A stretch of DNA of 64,000 nucleotides from Orbilia blumenaviensis (GCA_036872755.1 JAVHNS010000005.1:372001-436000); one strand, 5' to 3'. Counted from the stretch's first letter, positions 13,639-24,603 are shown. Numbers and translations are program-made. Notes: a model not told the origin generated them from the sequence alone.

Positions 13639-16233
13639 TCAAAGTTTTGCGTTGAAGTTCGTCATGCCCTCAATTGTTGACAGCAGACCATGAGGAGCAT
13701 CTTTGCGCGGCATGAATAACTCCACCAACTAGTAGTTAGGTAGCGACCAACAGGGTCAGTTTAAGCAATTCTTGGATAGTACTAGTAGGTTTTTCATAAA
13801 TTTACTTACTTGGATAACATTCGCTTTTGAGAACTCATTCCCTCGCATAAAAAGGTTTTGAAACTCAGCTCGGTTCTCCACGGCATAAGTTTTATATTCG
13901 CCTTTCTTTGCACCAAATGCCTTCAAAAATTTCCTATACTTCCATGGTTGAATATCATTGTACATCATGTCTTCCCCGTGAATCATTCTTTCTGTAGTGT
14001 AGCCGTCATTGTTAAGAACAATTATAATCGGTTTTAGTCCGTGCCGAATCATTGTAGAAATTTCATTGCCTGTAATCTGAAAGGAACCATCACCAACAAA
14101 AAGAATTACTCGCCGGGATGGTTGGTCGCTTTCTCTAACGGCGATAGAGGCTCCTTGACAGGCCCCTATTGAGAAGCCTATTGATCCCCAAAGAATTTGT
14201 GTTATGGCGGTGACACCCTTTGGGAAGCGGGTATCCATGATACCGAAGCTCGGTGTGCCTCTATTTTCAGAATTAGTTAGCCTCTATAAATTTTATCCAG
14301 CCATGGTGGCAATTATACCCGAGGGTAAGGGATTTTAAGGATTATGCCTAGACTCGTGTCGTACATTTCTGCCACTACCACGTCATCTTCCTGCAGCCAG
14401 TCCCCAACATGAGTCCATAGCCATGAATGTGTAACATCCTGGTTAGTGGAATTAATGTGTTCGTCTCCTTTGTTTATACTTTGGGAAATTATCGGTCCAA
14501 ATGCGATGCTCTCCGGATAGTGGGTTTTCCGAAAATCAACAGAGTTGAGTAGCCTCTGCAGAATTGATTTCATCCCCACGTGGAGGTACGTGGAATAGCC
14601 AACCTATCAATAATAAGCTCCCTATCCAGGCACCTTTAAGGCGTTATCATTGAAGAGATTTCAAAATAGAGCTTACTTTAGTTCTATCAAGATGAATTTC
14701 AATTGTACGTTTGGTTTTCGTGTGATTCGTAAATACGCCACTATTGAAATCACTTCTCAACGGGCCGATTGAAAGAACGACGTCCGCGGATTGAACTGCC
14801 TGCTGAATTTCTGGTCCGGATACATCACCAATATAAACCCCTGCAAAATGAGGACTGGCCTCGTTAATGGCTCCTCTGGCCTAATTTAAATATAGCGTAG
14901 CGAGTCAGCCTCAATGTTTCACTGACTCCCAAGCCTTAGAAATATGCCATTCTTAGGATCTCTTAGTGATGCGATGCATGCGCATGCCCACACATCCATA
15001 TTCGCTTGAAAGGCACTATGCAATACGTACCATGGGAGTAAGAAATACTGGTAGTTTTAAGCGGTCAATAAACTCCTGAACCTCAGCCAGCACACGATAT
15101 CGAATGACACCGACATCTACTAATATTATGGCATTTTTTGCTGCATATAGAGCTTTTGCAATTGATTGAGCGGCTTCCACTTCAGCTTCCGGGTCGCTTG
15201 GAGGCATATCGAGGTCGATTGGGGTGCCTAGACTCTGTGCAGGGATTTTGCGAAGCACCATATCTGTAGGAAGCGCTATATAGCTCGGCCGACATATTAG
15301 TCTATGTATTATGTGAATCTAAATTATCACATATTGCTCCTAGACATGTGTTATAGGAGCATTGGTTGGGATTTTCAGGGTTCATATGTACCGATATAGA
15401 CGGGCCGTGCCGAAATATAGCATTCTATGCAGTGGGTAACGCAATTTTATATTATATCAGTAATTATTTCATTAGGAAAATTATCAAATCAGAGCACTGT
15501 AAAGCCTACCTCGTAATACCCTGTCAATTTCTCTCCCAGCGACTTTGATATCATCAATAGTGATAGAGGCTTGTGATATACTTTTAGACATATTTCTGAA
15601 AACAGAATAGTCGCCATCGGCAAAAGTATGGTGAACAGGCACTCTGTTCCTTTCAGATTTAGTCGAAGGTACCCCGACAATATTGACTACAGACACACGT
15701 TCGCTGTAGGAGCCAGCAATCTAGAATGGGTATCACGATTCGATATTGATTTGTCAGTATCGAAGGACGCTAGACCAAACGTTTAAACGCCCGTAGTTTA
15801 TTTTATCTTCGGAGTCAATGATTTTAAGCTTACGGCAGGAATCGCAGACAGTTCCCCGACACCAAATGTTGTGATCATGGCAGATATCCCATTAATTCTC
15901 GCGTAGCCATCAGCGGCGTAGCCAGCATTGAGTTCGCTACAATTCCCAACCCATCTTGGATTTGGGGCAAAGAATTTGATATTAGTAATTTATCGCCGCC
16001 TCGGGACGGCTTGACCATATAAATATTAGGCCGTATGCAGTACAACTCAATCCATGAGTTGACACGAATCGACTATACAGGGAAAGACTAGCTTACTTGA
16101 GTCCAGCAGGGTCGAGGTAGTCCAAAGCAACCAAATTAAAATCCCCAGGAACGCCGTGAACGGATCTAATGCCTAGTTGGTGTAACCGCTGAAAAAGATA
16201 GTTGACGATCTCCGTTTCCTCCTGTTCTGCCAT
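13639..16233 (-). CDS. Pyruvate decarboxylase-type ThDP enzyme, cluster paralogue
   Basis: Exons (minus): 16233-16097, 15954-15834, 15720-15520, 15318-15031, 14880-14677, 14603-14365, 14260-13810, 13728-13639; 576 aa, normal for fungal PDC. The family decarboxylates 2-oxo acids (pyruvate to acetaldehyde) and can form acyloins. Catalytic features are kept: N-terminal Glu in [16 protein letters not shown], the His pair in VPVHHTF, the Mg/ThDP motif [13 protein letters not shown]...LNND, and Glu in NNDGYTTE. The C-terminus ([12 protein letters not shown]) is on a separate last exon. Start ATG 16233 gives [17 protein letters not shown], as in known PDCs; upstream in-frame codons only add residues without family match. 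With eight exons and a position between PKS and hydrolase genes, it is probably a specialised paralogue rather than the fermentative enzyme; substrate unknown. Confidence 0.92.
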
Positions 16234-17667
16234 CTTACTACTTGGATATGTTTGATCGAGTAACATTCCAAATGTATATCTTTTAGAAATGCTTGCCAAA
16301 GCCCAGGGTCCTGGTAGCTTATATAGTTTGGTTGAATCAAAGAATTTGTGAGAATCGACGGATAAGAATTCACGAGTACCAGGCAGTTTGTCTGGCCTTC
16401 ATTCCCTCAGAGCGAGAACACATACTAGTCTAGTCTACAACCAATTTATAAATGAGTACTGTGAAGTTGACTTAGTGTATATTCAGATGGCATTCTCAAT
16501 TTTCCACGCAGCGCCATCTGGGCCGACTAACCGAACTCGTCGACGGTGATCTCAGCTTAGCATATACGTATACTACCGGTCCGAAGCGCATGCTTCTGAG
16601 CATGTTTCGAACATCTCATTGTCAGACTGATGGAGGCTTCATCAATGATCATTCGCAGACTATCTTTTGACTTTGCCTTAGCTTAGAAGCTAACCCCGGT
16701 TGAATTGAAGCGAAGCTTAAATCTGGACGATCTCCACTTGAATTTTCAGACCGTCGCGACACAGTCCTGATCTAGAAGTTGATTGTGTCACTAGCCAATG
16801 GCCGGTTAAAGTTAGCCGGTGCCGTGGCCGACGTGAACCGCTAATATATAAGGTTGGCTATGATCCAACAAGCTAGACTCGGCGAGGAAAGTTAAATTCG
16901 CAGAGGTTCGGCCGGCACGCCATTCTGCCCCTGCAGCGTGCCGTCCCATCATAGAAAAAGCTATCGCAGCCGAACCAGCCCCACCGCGGGAAAACACAAA
17001 AAGAATGTCATAGCGAGAAAGCTCCAAGCTCGAGAACGCCTGAAGCATTAGGCGTCTACTACACAACATATTGCCCAATGTGGCTTTATAATTTTGACTA
17101 CCTATCCCTAGTATCGTAGATATAACCCAGAATCAGCCCCCCACATTTTGTTTAAACAACTAATGTTTCTTTAGAGTTTCGTCGCGATCGTGATGTAGTA
17201 AGGGTTCCCGAGTTATCCCTATCTCCCGGTATACCTCTTCAAAGGGTCCGATCCGGAAGAAGATACGAAACCCTGGCTTATGCAATATTCATGGATTGAT
17301 CGACGCCCTGATTTCGTTCCATGGGCTACGTTCCTCAGGTATGCATTGGATTAATTATGTCCCTTAAATTAATACTCAGCAAACCTCCTGGTAACTATAG
17401 GTATATAGCGCCCTATATCATATAGCCAGACCCAGACGCTGGAGTTGGTTGCCAAAAGTATCAGGTATAAAAAACAAAGCAGGCTCAATCGATTAGTTAA
17501 TTAATAGGGTGCTAGTAGAATTATCCTGCGACTTCTAATAGGTGAGCCAGCTTTGTACTTGCTAATCGACACTTGATTGATTAGTTGCTCGGCCAAACTT
17601 ACATTTCATGGGACACCTAGACCAGCTAAGGACACTGCGCACCGACCATATAACGTCTACATAATAT
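16234..17667. other. Intergenic between PDC-like gene and hypothetical gene
   Basis: Divergent gap of 1.4 kb containing the promoters of both neighbours. Around 17160-17340 short stretches in different frames look weakly protein-like but are interrupted by stops; no gene is called. Sequence 16810-17080 is more GC-rich than its surroundings without a recognisable product. Confidence 0.4.
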
Positions 17668-18453
17668 ATGGAAGGACTCATGAACGATTATCCTTACTTC
17701 TTAGGAAGTATTGATAATTTTTATAATGACGATACAACATCCACAGCCCATAGAAACTCCGTTCCAAATCATATTTTTGCAACCAGCCCTAGTGAGACGC
17801 TTGGGAGTTATAAATCGTCATATTCTCGAGAGGCCCCGAGCACAATTATAACATCTCCCTCGTTCACAGATTCTACAAGGGATTCTTACCAAGATAATTC
17901 ACCTTTGTACTCCCCTCAGTCACATATATCAACGTCATCCTTGCAGTTCGCACATTTGGATGGTTCTGATGGCCATAGCAGCTGTAGTTTTGACCAATTG
18001 GTTCATCATAACTCTGTTAAAAATTCACTTCACAAGCCAGCTGAGGAGGCAGTCTGCGAGCAGCCACAACATGTTAGGACTAAGTCGATTTTCTTGTGTG
18101 ACTGGATGAATGCAGCTCTCGAGATGGATACCGACCCAGCCCGACAGGGCTGTGGCTATATTCGGACCCCTCCCTCGCGATGCACCGGTCAGTATAACGA
18201 TACTGGGCCCAGGCACCAATTTGTTTCAGTAGATCATCCCGAAATTTATGATCGAGCTTATTTCCCTTTGCATTCCGCTGTTTCCGTCGCCAATAGAGAG
18301 CCAAATAGTACCAAGGCCAAAAACTTTCAAGATACCCTTGGTAAAGACTATGGTACTACAGACAATGAACTGAAGCCAATAAAACGGAAAAAGATTCCAA
18401 ACGAAGACAACCTAGTGACAGTTTCTATAGCCAAGAAAAGTTTGTCTCCATAA
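17668..18453 (+). CDS. Hypothetical Ser/Thr-rich protein in PKS cluster
   Basis: A single open frame from a true ATG gives 261 aa; I do not recognise the family. It is rich in Ser, Thr, Asn and Tyr, apparently disordered over the first 110 residues, with scattered cysteines (CDWMNAALEMD, QGCGYIRTPPSRC) and a basic patch KPIKRKKIP near the C-terminus that could be a nuclear localisation signal. No Zn2Cys6, bZIP or other DNA-binding motif is visible. The next gene starts 187 bp downstream on the same strand. It might be a regulatory protein of the cluster, but this rests only on composition and position. Further 5' or 3' exons cannot be excluded. Confidence 0.5.
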   Translation: MEGLMNDYPYFLGSIDNFYNDDTTSTAHRNSVPNHIFATSPSETLGSYKSSYSREAPSTIITSPSFTDSTRDSYQDNSPLYSPQSHISTSSLQFAHLDGSDGHSSCSFDQLVHHNSVKNSLHKPAEEAVCEQPQHVRTKSIFLCDWMNAALEMDTDPARQGCGYIRTPPSRCTGQYNDTGPRHQFVSVDHPEIYDRAYFPLHSAVSVANREPNSTKAKNFQDTLGKDYGTTDNELKPIKRKKIPNEDNLVTVSIAKKSLSP

Positions 18454-18640
18454 CTCCTGAAGCATCCAATCCTCTAACTCTTCATTAGCAAGGTATACTT
18501 CAATAAGAGACATTAAGGAAACACTCGGATTTAGTCATCCTGATGGAAGGAGTGAGAACGAACGCGAGGGAAATTGCGGCGGCGGCGATGGCACCGGCTG
18601 GCAAAGGCTATACAGCAATTGGCGTAAGGATATTGCTAGC

Positions 18641-19683
18641 ATGGCAGTTCGTACGTATATTATAATATTGATTAGTCCTCTCCGCCATGCAATTTTAATA
18701 GACTGACGTTTATCAGCATTCGTATCCTTGGAGGCGTTTACAAAAAGTACAAAATATACAGATTCGGAGGTTGACAGCAACGGCCGCCAGTTAAATGTCA
18801 TACATGGGACTTTCAAGTGGCACGGCTGGAACGAGATGTCAGAAAGCGAGCAAAAAGGGTTCCTGAAGTCTGTTTTTGGACTTCCTTGGTTTGGAGTCAC
18901 ACACTCATCCGCGAAAATCGATGAATGGATAAAAAATGGGTTTTCACCAAGTATAGGAGAGAACAGTGATGTTGGCGCTATTGTTGACGCGGCAAAAGCT
19001 GTCATTCTTGACGTTTTTAAAAAGAGAAAAGACGGAATGAAGTCTGCTTATATAGGAGCATACATCGACGGTATTATAGAAGTGGACTCCAGTGGCATGA
19101 TTTCCGCCAGACACAAGAGGGACGAAGAACAGTTTATGGAAGATGAGAGACTTGATCAAAAAACGAAACTTCATCACACTAGTAAGTACATAAAACTCCA
19201 TGGTAAGAACTGGTCACTCACTTTGGATGCCTAGATGCATGTGTCACCGCGAATCCTACAAATCCTGCCCTCAGCGGTCAGGATCTCCCAGTCCGCTATA
19301 TTCGTTTCTACCCCGATGATGACTCCAGCTTTGTCTCAAACTCTCTAGACACTGCTTACCCATACGAGCCAAATCCGAATTTGTTCGCGTCTCTTGGTCG
19401 TTTGAACATCCACTCTGCGAGAATAGCAGATATCCAGATAGCAATGGCAGCACTTGATGCTAATAATTCCCTTCGCAGAATTCTTGGGATGCTAAAAAGT
19501 GAAGATAGGAAAACAAAGCTGCGGATGCCGATTTCAAGCGATCGAGAGCTGCAGGCGTGGTTAATGACTAACGGTGACTCAAGAGGACCATTTGATATAT
19601 ATTGCATTTTTCGGCGAAATCCTGCCACCAACGGTGGGAGAGCGGATTCCCCGGCACCCAGACACTCTCGATATTTGAGCTAG
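18641..19683 (+). CDS. Hypothetical protein in PKS cluster (307 aa)
   Basis: Exons 18641-18650, 18717-19181, 19235-19683 give 307 aa in one frame. The first intron (66 nt) has a GACTGACG branch site and joins a 10-nt start exon; the second (53 nt) replaces a premature stop seen in the unspliced frame. The family is not recognised. The N-terminal half contains a compact aromatic segment (FKWHGWNEM, GLPWFGVTH) and an Ala/Ile-rich stretch (GAIVDAAKAVILDVFKKRK, YIGAYIDGIIEVD); the C-terminal half has VRYIRFYPDDD and FDIYCIFRRN. No signal peptide or membrane helix is evident. It lies between other cluster genes, so a role in the pathway is plausible but undefined. Confidence 0.6.
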
Positions 19684-19763
19684 GCTCTGAATACCCAACT
19701 TCGTCCTTGAAAATACTGTTTTAAGTGCAATTCGCGCCTTGTATCTTGTACGTACATAGATTC

Positions 19764-20675
19764 CTATTCCGTTACAAAACTGCTTTCCCAAATAGCTCGG
19801 CGGATAACCTTCAAAGTAGCGTGTAGCTTTTCTGGTGACCTTCTACCAGGCACCGTATGCCCTTCGTCGTGGATGTACGAATATCGCGTCCCTGGTACGG
19901 AGATCGCCGCAACAGCGGTGCCAATAGCGGGCCCTAGAGGGTCATTAGAGGCCCACACATGAGCTGTTGGTATATGTATTCGTAGTTCCGAAGCCTCGTC
20001 CACCTGGGTCCATAAATTCTTTTGGAGGTCATGAAGATTCCATGCAAGGCCTGCCGCTAAGAATATGGCGCACTTGAACCCGCTGGAATAATTTCCATTT
20101 TTGGCATCGTCTGATCCGGCTTGGTCCATGAGCAGGAGGCTCGAGGCGAGAGTGGCCCCTTGTGAAAAAGCAAGCACACCATCAAAAGGTCCGTCTACTT
20201 GGATATACCTCCTCAAGTCCAATATCGCTTGGTGCATACTGAGTGGATCCGAAGGGTCAAAGTATGAGAAGTAATCATCGTCGTCCGAAAATAGAGATCC
20301 GAGGTCTGTGGAACCCAGATATCAGAATCTGTTAGCCCTTAAATTGTCCAGCAAAATAACGCTATTAATATATCCAAGCTGAAGAAGGCCAATTACCTAG
20401 CGCTTTTGGCCACGGTATGGTCCCTTCCACAAAATCATAGGTGTGATCGTCACCAAGTTCAGCCCGGATGGCAGCTGCTCCCCGCATCATATGAGCTTTG
20501 AGACCCCGTCCAAAACCGTGGGGCTTAAGTTCAGGATAAGCATACCAGTTTGTGTTTCAAACACCTATTCTTGTTTAGTCAAAGATCATCCCGTTCTGCA
20601 ACAAAGACAGGTTCGCTTGTGATGTATCCGTACCTTGTTATTCGTCCCCATTCCATGGAGACACAAGAAATGCAT
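19764..20675 (-). CDS. FSH1-family serine hydrolase (LovG-like release enzyme candidate)
   Basis: Exons (minus): 20675-20634, 20564-20546, 20474-20397, 20305-19764; 226 aa, a normal FSH1 length. Alpha/beta hydrolase features: N-terminal MHFLCLHGMGTN (oxyanion region), FETQT, nucleophile Ser in GVLAFSQGATLAS, Asp in ASNDPLG and catalytic His in HDEGHTVPG. Members of this family (for example LovG of the lovastatin pathway) hydrolyse the acyl thioester from reducing PKSs that lack a release domain. The PKS here ends in an ACP with no thioesterase, so product release is the likely job. The start was set by assembling three small 5' exons; the largest frame alone lacks the N-terminal motif. Confidence 0.88.
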
Positions 20676-21627
20676 TTTTTCTATCTCGAACGCAAAATCC
20701 AACTTGGTGAAGAACTGTACAATCGCTGCCAACGCTAACCGCACAAAGATCGCAATGATATGTGTTTGGTTATATTTGAAATTATAAAGCCGGTATGCAG
20801 CACTGGTTTGGATGAGGCCTCGGTGGTACGCAATGTCATGAAATGTCGAACGGCCTCCCTCAAGCTAATTAATATTAAGTTGGTCCACGTTTGGGTTTTG
20901 AAATAAGTGGGTTTATAACGTTTACAGGAAACATTATTAGGCTGTCATGGCTCCATAAATATTAATTAGTGTAACTTATTAATACATTGTGGACATAGAT
21001 TTGGTGAGAATTCGCGAGTTCGAACCCCTAGTGTCGGAGAAATAACCATAAGATCGCGGCATGGGCACCTGCATGATGTGCCTAGACTGCGCAGCTGCAC
21101 GCAAGCCAAGAGCTGGGGAACGGACTCCTCGCAGCTGGCGGATTTTAGACTGTTTTTGTGTTGGCTTATAACGTCCAGCAGACTGACGGAGTCCGCTTCG
21201 AGACTCCAATCTGCAACCCCGTACCCCACATCAGGTGCTAAATGTCATATTACTGGACTTCGAGTGCTAAACTTGAGTTCAACTATAACGAGATTGGGAG
21301 ATGCAAAGTCAACCTACGTAAGTAGCGTGGATATTCTACAGTTGTGAATTCTCAAAGCGAATCTCGACTTCTTAGAGAAGTCTAAATTATAATGAGATAC
21401 ATTCGTGCATTCATATAATGTCGGAAGTTAGCAGCGTAGGAAACCTCAGTATTAACCAGCGCCAATACGCCGATATATACCTATGTAGCTTCACACAATG
21501 CATAAATGAACTTTAAAATTTGAAAAGATATAGAACTTCGATCTATAGCGATACCTTTCGAGTTTTGTAAACAACTACCAATACGCGCTTCCGGATTACA
21601 TTTTTTATCAATCCATACAAAACTTGC
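20676..21627. other. Intergenic, divergent promoter region
   Basis: Separates the FSH1-type gene (minus) from the CMD-like gene (plus). AT-rich with no supported coding frame. A GTTCGAACCCC segment near 21020 resembles a tRNA T-loop but no cloverleaf forms around it. Confidence 0.45.
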
Positions 21628-22379
21628 ATGATGTCTGATCGATACACCCCGATTACTCCGGCAATGCTCAGTCCCAAACAAAAGCCAGTTCATGACCTAT
21701 TAACTGATCGGGTCTCACATCATTTTCAAGATACGTAAGTTTAGTGAATTGAAGGGTCCTATTTAAATAAATATTTATATCCTCAAACGCTACCACACGT
21801 CAGGTAGTCTACGAGACAATCCTCAAACCAAGTACAAACTAATATATATACGGAGACTTCAGTTTTACTACCCACAACGACGAGGGAGCTTTAGTCGGCT
21901 TATTCACACATTTTCTATACCTTCCGCTGCCAGTAGTAACTGGTTACGCAGCGACTTACAAAGCCCTTGGAGAGATTCCAAACTTCCCGCTACAATGCCG
22001 GGAGATCGCGATTCTCGCTGTTGGGGAACACTACGGTGCTTCATACGAGTTATATAGCCATGCCCGTCTTGCGAAAAGGGTTGGAGTATCCGATACACAG
22101 ATCCAGGATATTCTGGAGGGAAGGCCGCCAACGGGAGGTACCGAACAAGAGATACTCTCGTGGGAAATGGCTCGAGCATTGTCCGGGGCTGAAGGCACTT
22201 TTAAAAAGGGAGAAATGTCGGAAACTCTGTGGAAGAAGGGTGAGAAGGCATTTGGGAAGGAAGGTCTGGGAGCACTCATTCACTATATTGGCTTCTACTC
22301 ATATACATGCGTGCTGTTGAACGCTGGCGCAACCCTGGTACCTGAGGGCGAGCACATATGGCCAATACCCAGTAATTGA
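21628..22379 (+). CDS. Carboxymuconolactone decarboxylase (CMD)-like protein
   Basis: Exons 21628-21734 and 21863-22379; 207 aa. Family match is from the layout: N-terminal PITPAMLSPKQKPVHDLL, then DEGALVGLFTHFLYLP, the core CREIAILAVGEHYGASYELY, and the C-terminal LLNAGATLVPEGE. The AhpD/CMD superfamily is all-helical; peroxidase members have a CxxC pair, which is absent here, so this belongs to the CMD-like branch. Related proteins in fungal clusters take part in decarboxylation, cyclisation or isomerisation of oxidised intermediates. Two ATGs in tandem (21628, 21631) are possible starts. It follows the hydrolase divergently and is probably part of the cluster. Confidence 0.8.
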
Positions 22380-22845
22380 CCGCTTTCACAATTAGTAGAC
22401 ACTTGATTATGATCTGAATACTTTCAGCACGCCCTATCAATTAATTCGCGTTTCCGTAGATCAAGACTGCTAGAAATTGCCCTGCCTCGTAGACCAGGCG
22501 CGTGGTAGGTTGCCAGTGATTGGTAATTGTAACGCGCTAGTTTCTATTTCCTTAGAATCTAAAACCCAACGACCCTCGGATTCGGCGATAATATACAACT
22601 AACACTTGTGTGCGTGAATTATAACTTTCTTTTATCTTCTCAGGCTGCAAATCACCCTATAAATCCCAACAGCCCCACTAGGAGCCATTCCCAAAATCAC
22701 GGGCCCCACTAAGGAATTTGATCTTCATCACTCCACAAGATATATATCCACCCCTAGATATACCTATCCGTTCCAAAAATTCTAACAAGTTCGATAACTA
22801 TTAATTTACCCCAGTCTGCCCGAGAAAACGAGGCGCAATAGCAGG
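22380..22845. other. Intergenic between CMD-like gene and small membrane-protein gene
   Basis: Both neighbours are on the plus strand. No open frame is supported. It should contain the terminator of the first gene and the promoter of the second. Confidence 0.45.
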
Positions 22846-23330
22846 ATGAGGGACTTCATAAGTATGTAGATTCGTGTGTTACGGCCACCAGATATCCCTT
22901 TATCATTAATTTCCGGGTCAAGCCTAACCCTCATTCTCCAAAACCAGGCTTCATTAGACCAGCGCCAGCGCCCTGGGCCACCCTACGGCTCGGAGCAAGA
23001 AAAGAAGCAGTCGACCTTGAAAACTACCTATTATTCATATATTACATCCTTCAAGGGGTTCTCACGGGCGTTATCAGCACGTTTATCATCAACAACACCC
23101 TCAACGCACCCAGACTTTTTACGTATTTTGGAGGTGTGTCGTTCCTATTGGGGGCCAGTGCGATATTTGGGAAACATGCAATAACTCACTGGGTTTTGGG
23201 GATATGGGGGACTATGGTATTGGCTTTGGTTCCGTTGGTTGCATGGAATGTTTACTATTATGGAAAGCAGTCGAGTTTTTGTAGACTGTTGGACAGGGCG
23301 CCGTCGGGGAAGGCGGTGGCTGCGAAGTAA
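22846..23330 (+). CDS. Small polytopic membrane protein (hypothetical)
   Basis: Proposed exons 22846-22861 and 22963-23330; 127 aa. The long frame continues upstream without an ATG until a stop, so a short first exon (MRDFI) is proposed with donor GTATGT; a CCTAACCC branch-like site lies in the intron. An alternative acceptor at 22968 would remove two residues. The protein has three probable membrane spans: around LLFIYYILQGVLTGVISTFI, FTYFGGVSFLLGASAIF and WVLGIWGTMVLALVPLVAW, then a basic tail. Family not recognised. It may mark the right edge of the cluster. Confidence 0.5.
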
Positions 23331-23835
23331 TCTGGGTATACCCGGTTCTTGTATATCTTTCAATGATATTATATTAGGTTACCCGATGAAATTGAGATTT
23401 ATGACTGTCTGTTTAGGATATTATATCTTAATGCTGCGGTACTATAGCAAGTAGGTACACATAGGTGTAGAATCTGGATAGTCATGTGGTATTATGCAAA
23501 GACTATGTGTTGCTGCCCGATATCTGTCCTAAGAGTGCTTATTATTGTAATATGCACCGTTTGCTGAGGTATCTACAGGAGGATACAAGGATTACAAAGT
23601 ACAATGTGGACTCGCGCGCGAAGGTCCTAATACTAATGTCACAAACCTATTGGCTGGGCCCGCTCTTCCATTTTCCATTCCTGTTAAAGCAAAAGGAATG
23701 ATCTGACGTTGGCGCGCTACGCGTTTCGTGGCAGCTTTGCTCTCTTACTTTCCTTTTTTTTTCTTCTGCTTGAAACCCTCACCGAGTACAGTTCTAGTTT
23801 TCCTTCCTTTTTTCCCTTTTTGTCGGTGTTCAACA
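23331..23835. other. Intergenic, boundary of PKS cluster and conserved core
   Basis: Contains a pyrimidine-rich segment (about 23750-23830) just before the F-box gene start, typical of a fungal promoter or 5' UTR. No gene is supported. Confidence 0.5.
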
Positions 23836-24603
23836 ATGACGAGCAACGTTGCACTCCCCGTTCCAAGTGACAGTACCCACACCAAGGCTAGGGCTAGAGC
23901 CAGAACCGAGGCTCGGCCACATATCCTCAACCTCCCTTACGATATACACATCGAGATCTTTTCCCATGTCTCATGGAAAACCCATGTCGCGTGCATGGAA
24001 GTCTGTACTTATTGGCGACAGATCCTAACAACGCCCCACGCTAGAGCGAAGCGGTTCGAAACTGATAGCGAACCACGGATCCATGGCATCTTCAAGTCGG
24101 TATTCATGCAGCGCACATCAGTCCTCCACATCGCATACCGCAATGGAGGAATCACTTCGGCGCGGTTTAAGAAATCGATCGATTACTACGATGATAGTCA
24201 TTACTTGAATGAAGATAGAGTGTTATGGGGGCTAGAACTGTGGAATCCAAGGCATCCAATCCTGGACGATCGGTTATTTTTCCAAGGCGACGTCAAAGAC
24301 CCTATGAAAGAGTCTGCAGACTTCTACCAACCGTCTATTTCGGGCTTCAAAGTGGACATTGAGATCGAAAAGAGGAGTCATACACTAGCATCAACTGTGG
24401 GCACGTGGCCGTGGAAGAAGTTTCCAAATGTTAGAAGTATGACATTGGGGGATTGTATAAGTCTTATCACAACTCATGTTATAGGAGAGGAGTCTCCGGC
24501 CGCCACAGTGTTGGATATGGAACTCTTTTCGAATGGAATTGATGATTTGTCGTTCTTAACGATACGCATGAGGCTATGGAGGAAGGACTCTTCTCGAAAT
24601 TGA
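23836..24603 (+). CDS. F-box domain protein
   Basis: The 255-aa frame starts at ATG 23836 (MTSNVALPVP); the open frame reaches back to 23728 but begins with GTG and encodes only a Phe-rich translation of pyrimidine-rich leader. Residues about 32-70 form an F-box: ILNLPYDIHIEIFSH followed by SWKTHVACMEVCTYWRQIL. F-box proteins recruit substrates to SCF ubiquitin ligases through Skp1. The rest has no recognised repeat. It resembles the large expanded family of fungal F-box proteins of unknown substrate. A continuation into a downstream exon is possible because the protein ends soon after an LSFLTIRMRLW segment. Confidence 0.75.
   Translation: MTSNVALPVPSDSTHTKARARARTEARPHILNLPYDIHIEIFSHVSWKTHVACMEVCTYWRQILTTPHARAKRFETDSEPRIHGIFKSVFMQRTSVLHIAYRNGGITSARFKKSIDYYDDSHYLNEDRVLWGLELWNPRHPILDDRLFFQGDVKDPMKESADFYQPSISGFKVDIEIEKRSHTLASTVGTWPWKKFPNVRSMTLGDCISLITTHVIGEESPAATVLDMELFSNGIDDLSFLTIRMRLWRKDSSRN

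Noticed and set aside
17160..17345. Protein-like short stretches (for example SWIDRRPDFVPWATFL)
   Set aside because: Interrupted by stops in the same frame and not joinable by good splice sites; too weak even for a pseudogene call.
21005..21040. GTTCGAACCCC resembling a tRNA T-loop
   Set aside because: Flanking bases do not form a T-stem and no D or anticodon arm is visible upstream or downstream.
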